A stretch of 8,538 nucleotides of DNA from Clostridia bacterium (GTDB lineage Bacteria; Bacillota; Clostridia; Christensenellales; Aristaeellaceae), in NCBI GenBank assembly GCA_024404395.1, contig JAKSPZ010000024.1, positions 1 to 8,538 on the forward strand, given 5' to 3'. This document shows positions 6,156 to 8,538 of this stretch, piece by piece. Numbering within the stretch: position 1 is the first letter of the stretch; every line of letters starts with the position of its first letter. The notes under the pieces were generated by a model, which did no database searches, was not told the origin of the DNA, and saw nothing but the letters and a program-made list of their open reading frames with translations. A program made the position numbers and the translations under genes.

Positions 6156-6929
6156 ATGGCACAGACAATCATCGATCACGAAACGCTCATCCATGCCCTG
6201 TTGGACATGGGCGAGGCCATGATGTCCTGCGGCGCGGAAGTCCACCGCATCGAGGACACCCTCACCCGCATCGCCGACGCCTACGGCATTCGCGAGATCA
6301 ACGTTTTCGTCATCACATCGGACATCACCCTCACCCTCGGGTTCGACGACGGCCGGTCCATCACCCGCACCCGAAGGATCGTCAAGGGCGAGAGCACCGA
6401 TTTCACCAAGCTGGAAAAACTGAACACACTGAGCCGCGATCTCTGCGTCGGAAGGTTCGACAAGTTGAAACTGCCCGAAGCCATCCGTGCAATTACGTCT
6501 GCGCCCGAGCGTCCCGTCAAATCCGCAGCGGGATTCTTCCTGGCTTCCGCAGCCTTTGCCGTTTTCTTCGGCGGCACGGTGTGGGACGGTCTGGTCGCCG
6601 GAACGGTGGGTCTGCTGATCTTCATGCTGAAGCGGAAACTCGGTCCCCTGTGTCTCAACACCGTCATCTATAACCTGCTGGCGTCGCTGATCTCCGGACT
6701 TGTGATCGGGTTTACCGCGCGGTTCGTTCCCGCGCTGCACATGGACAAGATCATGATCGGCGATATCATGCTGCTGGTGCCGGGCATCGGCATCACCAAC
6801 GCCGTGCGTGATATGCTCCTCGGCGACACCATCTCCGGCAGCATGCGGCTGTTGGAGTCCATCATCTGGACAGGCGCCCTCGCCTGCGGCTTCATGGCCG
6901 CCATCTGGCTGACGGGAGGGATAGCATGA
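6156..6929 (+). CDS. Threonine/serine exporter family protein, N-terminal half type (YjjP-like)
   Basis: This 257-residue membrane protein is one half of a two-gene ThrE-type exporter (formerly DUF1212). Known members export threonine and serine, and with its partner YjjP/YjjB in E. coli also succinate; the substrate here is open. The start is ATG at 6156 with GAGG 6 nt upstream; a TTG 12 bases earlier overlaps the ribosome binding site and is unlikely. Residues 1-115 are a soluble domain opening with the family motif GAEVHRIEDT (26-35). From about residue 119 five hydrophobic segments follow, with 'VPGIGITNAVRDMLLGDTISG' between the later ones, a hallmark of this half. The stop codon overlaps the start of the partner gene (ATGA). 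The gene follows metK by 52 bases without a visible promoter of its own. Confidence 0.92.
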   Translation: MAQTIIDHETLIHALLDMGEAMMSCGAEVHRIEDTLTRIADAYGIREINVFVITSDITLTLGFDDGRSITRTRRIVKGESTDFTKLEKLNTLSRDLCVGRFDKLKLPEAIRAITSAPERPVKSAAGFFLASAAFAVFFGGTVWDGLVAGTVGLLIFMLKRKLGPLCLNTVIYNLLASLISGLVIGFTARFVPALHMDKIMIGDIMLLVPGIGITNAVRDMLLGDTISGSMRLLESIIWTGALACGFMAAIWLTGGIA

Positions 6930-7375
6930 TCATTCAACTGTTGACCGCAATGCTGGGCACCCTCGGCTTCTGCCTGATCTTCAACGTTCGCGAGCGCTTC
7001 CTCTTCCCCGCCGCCATCAGCGGTCTGCTGACCTGGGCGGTCTATCTGCTTGCCGCGCGTTTCCTGGAGCCCGTATTCCAGATCACTCTGATCGCCGCGT
7101 CCTTCGGTGCTTTTCTCGCCGAAGTCATGGCCCGTGTTCTGAAAGCACCTTCCACCGTATTCTTCATTCCCGCCATGATCCCCCTCAGCCCCGGACGCAA
7201 TCTGTACAACACGCTGCAGTCCGCCGTCGTAAACGACGAGCCCGCCTTTGCCCTCAACGGCATGATGACTTTGCAGTACACCCTCGGCATTGCCGCAGGT
7301 ATGTGTATCGCATGGGCGTTCTGCTATATGTACAGAAAGCTGAAGCAGCAGTATCTTCTCAAGCACCGCGGATAA
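6926..7375 (+). CDS. Threonine/serine exporter family protein, C-terminal half type (YjjB-like, ThrE_2)
   Basis: This 149-residue, four- or five-helix membrane protein is the small partner of the preceding gene. In ThrE of Corynebacterium both halves are one polypeptide; here they are split, as in many Bacillota. The family motif 'PSTVFFIPAMIPLSPGRNLY' lies at residues 75-94, including the conserved PG-x-x-x-Y (89-94). The C-terminus is a basic tail (YRKLKQQYLLKHRG), probably cytoplasmic. GGGAGGG stands 5 nt before the ATG, and the start overlaps the stop of the first half, so the two should be made in equal amounts and form a complex. Confidence 0.9.
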   Translation: MIIQLLTAMLGTLGFCLIFNVRERFLFPAAISGLLTWAVYLLAARFLEPVFQITLIAASFGAFLAEVMARVLKAPSTVFFIPAMIPLSPGRNLYNTLQSAVVNDEPAFALNGMMTLQYTLGIAAGMCIAWAFCYMYRKLKQQYLLKHRG

Positions 7376-7396
7376 CGGTGCAGAAAGCGTGAGCCT

Positions 7397-7888
7397 ATGT
7401 CATTCAGCATTTATCCCGTCTCCGAAACGACCCTTGCCGATGCCGTCGCCATCTGGAACTGCGTTGTGGAAGACGGTGTCGCCTTCCCTCAGGAAGCCCC
7501 CCTCACCCTCGACGAAGGGCGCACGTTCTTCGCCGCCCAGTCCTTCACGGGCGTCTGTGTGGATGATGCGAGCGGTCGCGTGCTCGGCATGTACATCCTC
7601 CATCCCAACAACGTCGGTCGCTGCGGACATATCTGCAACGCCAGCTACGCCGTAGCGCGGGATGCCCGCGGTCAGGGCGTCGGCGAATGCCTCGTCCGCG
7701 ACTGCATCGCAAGAGGCAAGGCGCTTGGCTTCGGCGTCCTCCAGTTCAACGCCGTGGTCGCCACCAATCATGTCGCCCTCAGCCTGTACAAGAAGCTTGG
7801 CTTCACCCAACTGGGCGTGATCCCCAAAGGCTTCCACATGGATGACGGACATTATGAAGACATCATCCCCCACTACATCGAACTTTGA
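7397..7888 (+). CDS. GNAT-family N-acetyltransferase
   Basis: This cytoplasmic 163-residue enzyme would transfer an acetyl group from acetyl-CoA to an amine on an unknown substrate. The acetyl-CoA pyrophosphate loop (motif A) is RGQGVG at 91-96, preceded by the beta-strand 'NASYAVARDA'; motif B is N124 plus 'ALSLYKKLGF' (127-136). The length is that of a single GNAT domain. The start ATG lies 21 bases after the exporter stop codon; the upstream GTGAG is a weak ribosome binding site, so translation may depend on ribosomes arriving from the exporter gene. It shares that operon, and a bidirectional terminator follows. An amino acid or related amine as substrate would fit the neighbours but is a guess. 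Confidence 0.9.
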   Translation: MSFSIYPVSETTLADAVAIWNCVVEDGVAFPQEAPLTLDEGRTFFAAQSFTGVCVDDASGRVLGMYILHPNNVGRCGHICNASYAVARDARGQGVGECLVRDCIARGKALGFGVLQFNAVVATNHVALSLYKKLGFTQLGVIPKGFHMDDGHYEDIIPHYIEL

Positions 7889-7897
7889 TAAACCAAA

Positions 7898-7925
7898 AAT
7901 CCCCCGAGTTTACACTCGGGGGATT
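7898..7925. terminator. Bidirectional terminator between converging genes
   Basis: An 11-bp perfect stem, AATCCCCCGAG (7898-7908) with CTCGGGGGATT (7915-7925), has a 6-nt loop. The plus strand continues CTTATTTC; the minus strand continues TTTGGTTTA, with U also at the stem base. It lies 9 bases after the acetyltransferase stop and 13 bases past the stop of the converging oxidoreductase gene, so it serves both. Confidence 0.92.
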
Positions 7926-7938
7926 CTTATTTCATGAA

Positions 7939-8538
7939 TCAGTCGAGGACTTCGACGGTCTTGTTGTAGAAGGACTTCAGAGCTGCGGTAGCCAGAGTGT
8001 GGCTCAGCTCGGTCTCTTCGGGAGTGAACAGGCCGAAGGGGATCTCCTGACCGGTGTATTCCATCATGAATGCACCCATCTGCTGCTGGATGGCATCAAC
8101 GAAACCGAACTCGAAGATGGGGCCGGTGATGGTGGGCAGCATGGGCTTGTAGCCGATGATGATGCGGTTCCAGGACTGCTCCTTGCCCCAGGAAGAGGTG
8201 TAGCAGAAGGCGTTGGCATCATCGGAGGAGAAGCGTGCGCTGCAGTCCATACCGTAGATCTCGAAGAACCAGCGGTTGGTGGAGCCGGGGCACATACGCT
8301 TGGTCTCCAGGGTCATGGGGATCTCGTCACCGTCGGCGTTCAGCGTGGTGCAGAACAGCGTGCAGTTGTCGAAGGTGTCGCAGGGAACGCGACCGCCCTT
8401 ACCGTCGCTGCGCTCCTTAACGATGTTGGAGAAGTGTGCGCGGACAGTCAGGGGCTTGAAGCCGAGGCGGAAGGGAACGTGCTGAGTGTGGATACCGAGG
8501 TCGCCCAGGCAGCCGTACTCGCCGTTGAACTTGACCAT
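7939..8538 (-). CDS. Gfo/Idh/MocA-family oxidoreductase (partial, C-terminal 199 residues)
   Basis: This is the C-terminal part of an NAD(P)-dependent sugar or inositol dehydrogenase-like protein; the nucleotide-binding Rossmann domain lies beyond the right edge. The first visible residues contain 'GCLGDLGIH' (9-17 of the fragment), the D-x-G-x-H motif in which the histidine is the family's active-site residue. The rest is the alpha/beta substrate domain, ending with 'LSHTLATAALKSFYNKTVEVLD', which matches the usual C-terminal helix pattern. The ATG at 8536-8538 is internal rather than a real start, since a full-length protein is about 350-390 residues. Substrate and direction are unknown. 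Its presence near a sugar transporter suggests carbohydrate use, but it is separated from it by unrelated genes. Confidence 0.87.
   Translation of the reverse strand: MVKFNGEYGCLGDLGIHTQHVPFRLGFKPLTVRAHFSNIVKERSDGKGGRVPCDTFDNCTLFCTTLNADGDEIPMTLETKRMCPGSTNRWFFEIYGMDCSARFSSDDANAFCYTSSWGKEQSWNRIIIGYKPMLPTITGPIFEFGFVDAIQQQMGAFMMEYTGQEIPFGLFTPEETELSHTLATAALKSFYNKTVEVLD

Noticed and set aside
4889..6172. A 427-residue open frame on the minus strand opposite metK.
   Set aside because: It covers metK and its terminator and is Val/Gly/Asp-rich without any recognisable motif. It is an artefact of the C-rich third positions of metK.

Overview
The window (about 8.5 kb, fairly GC-rich) looks like chromosome from a low-oxygen, gut-type Bacillota of the Clostridia. 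This is inferred from strong AAGGAGG-type ribosome binding sites, a SAM-I (S-box) riboswitch in front of metK, canonical TTGACA/TATAAT promoters, U-tailed terminators, and an ABC sugar-uptake gene set with a LacI-type regulator. No rRNA, tRNA, CRISPR array, transposase or phage gene is visible, so genus and species cannot be named.

Region 1 (bases 1-3085, minus strand) is a carbohydrate-uptake locus. A LacI-family regulator is followed by a secreted sugar-binding protein and then the start of an inner-membrane permease that runs off the left edge. The regulator has a perfect-consensus promoter with two AAAACGTTTT boxes just downstream, which suggests it represses itself. A stem-loop lies between the binding protein and the permease and probably sets their expression ratio.

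Region 2 (3113-4614, minus strand) is a two-gene unit. A TetR-family regulator overlaps by 4 bases (ATGA) a single-domain, exported N-acetylmuramoyl-L-alanine amidase, which ends in a clear terminator.

Region 3 (4615-7925, plus strand) starts with a strong promoter, a SAM-I riboswitch with mutually exclusive antiterminator and terminator, and metK (S-adenosylmethionine synthetase). A hairpin terminator follows. Its U-tail runs directly into the ribosome binding site of a split threonine/serine exporter (ThrE-type N and C halves, ATGA overlap), and a GNAT acetyltransferase comes next. A bidirectional terminator closes the region.

Region 4 (7939 to the right edge, minus strand) is the C-terminal part of a Gfo/Idh/MocA-family oxidoreductase, a family often involved in sugar or inositol metabolism.

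All genes belong to recognisable families and I see no convincing undescribed system. The points most worth checking are regulatory: the nested LacI operator, the TetR-amidase pair, the riboswitch platform, and the terminator/ribosome-binding-site junction between metK and the exporter genes.
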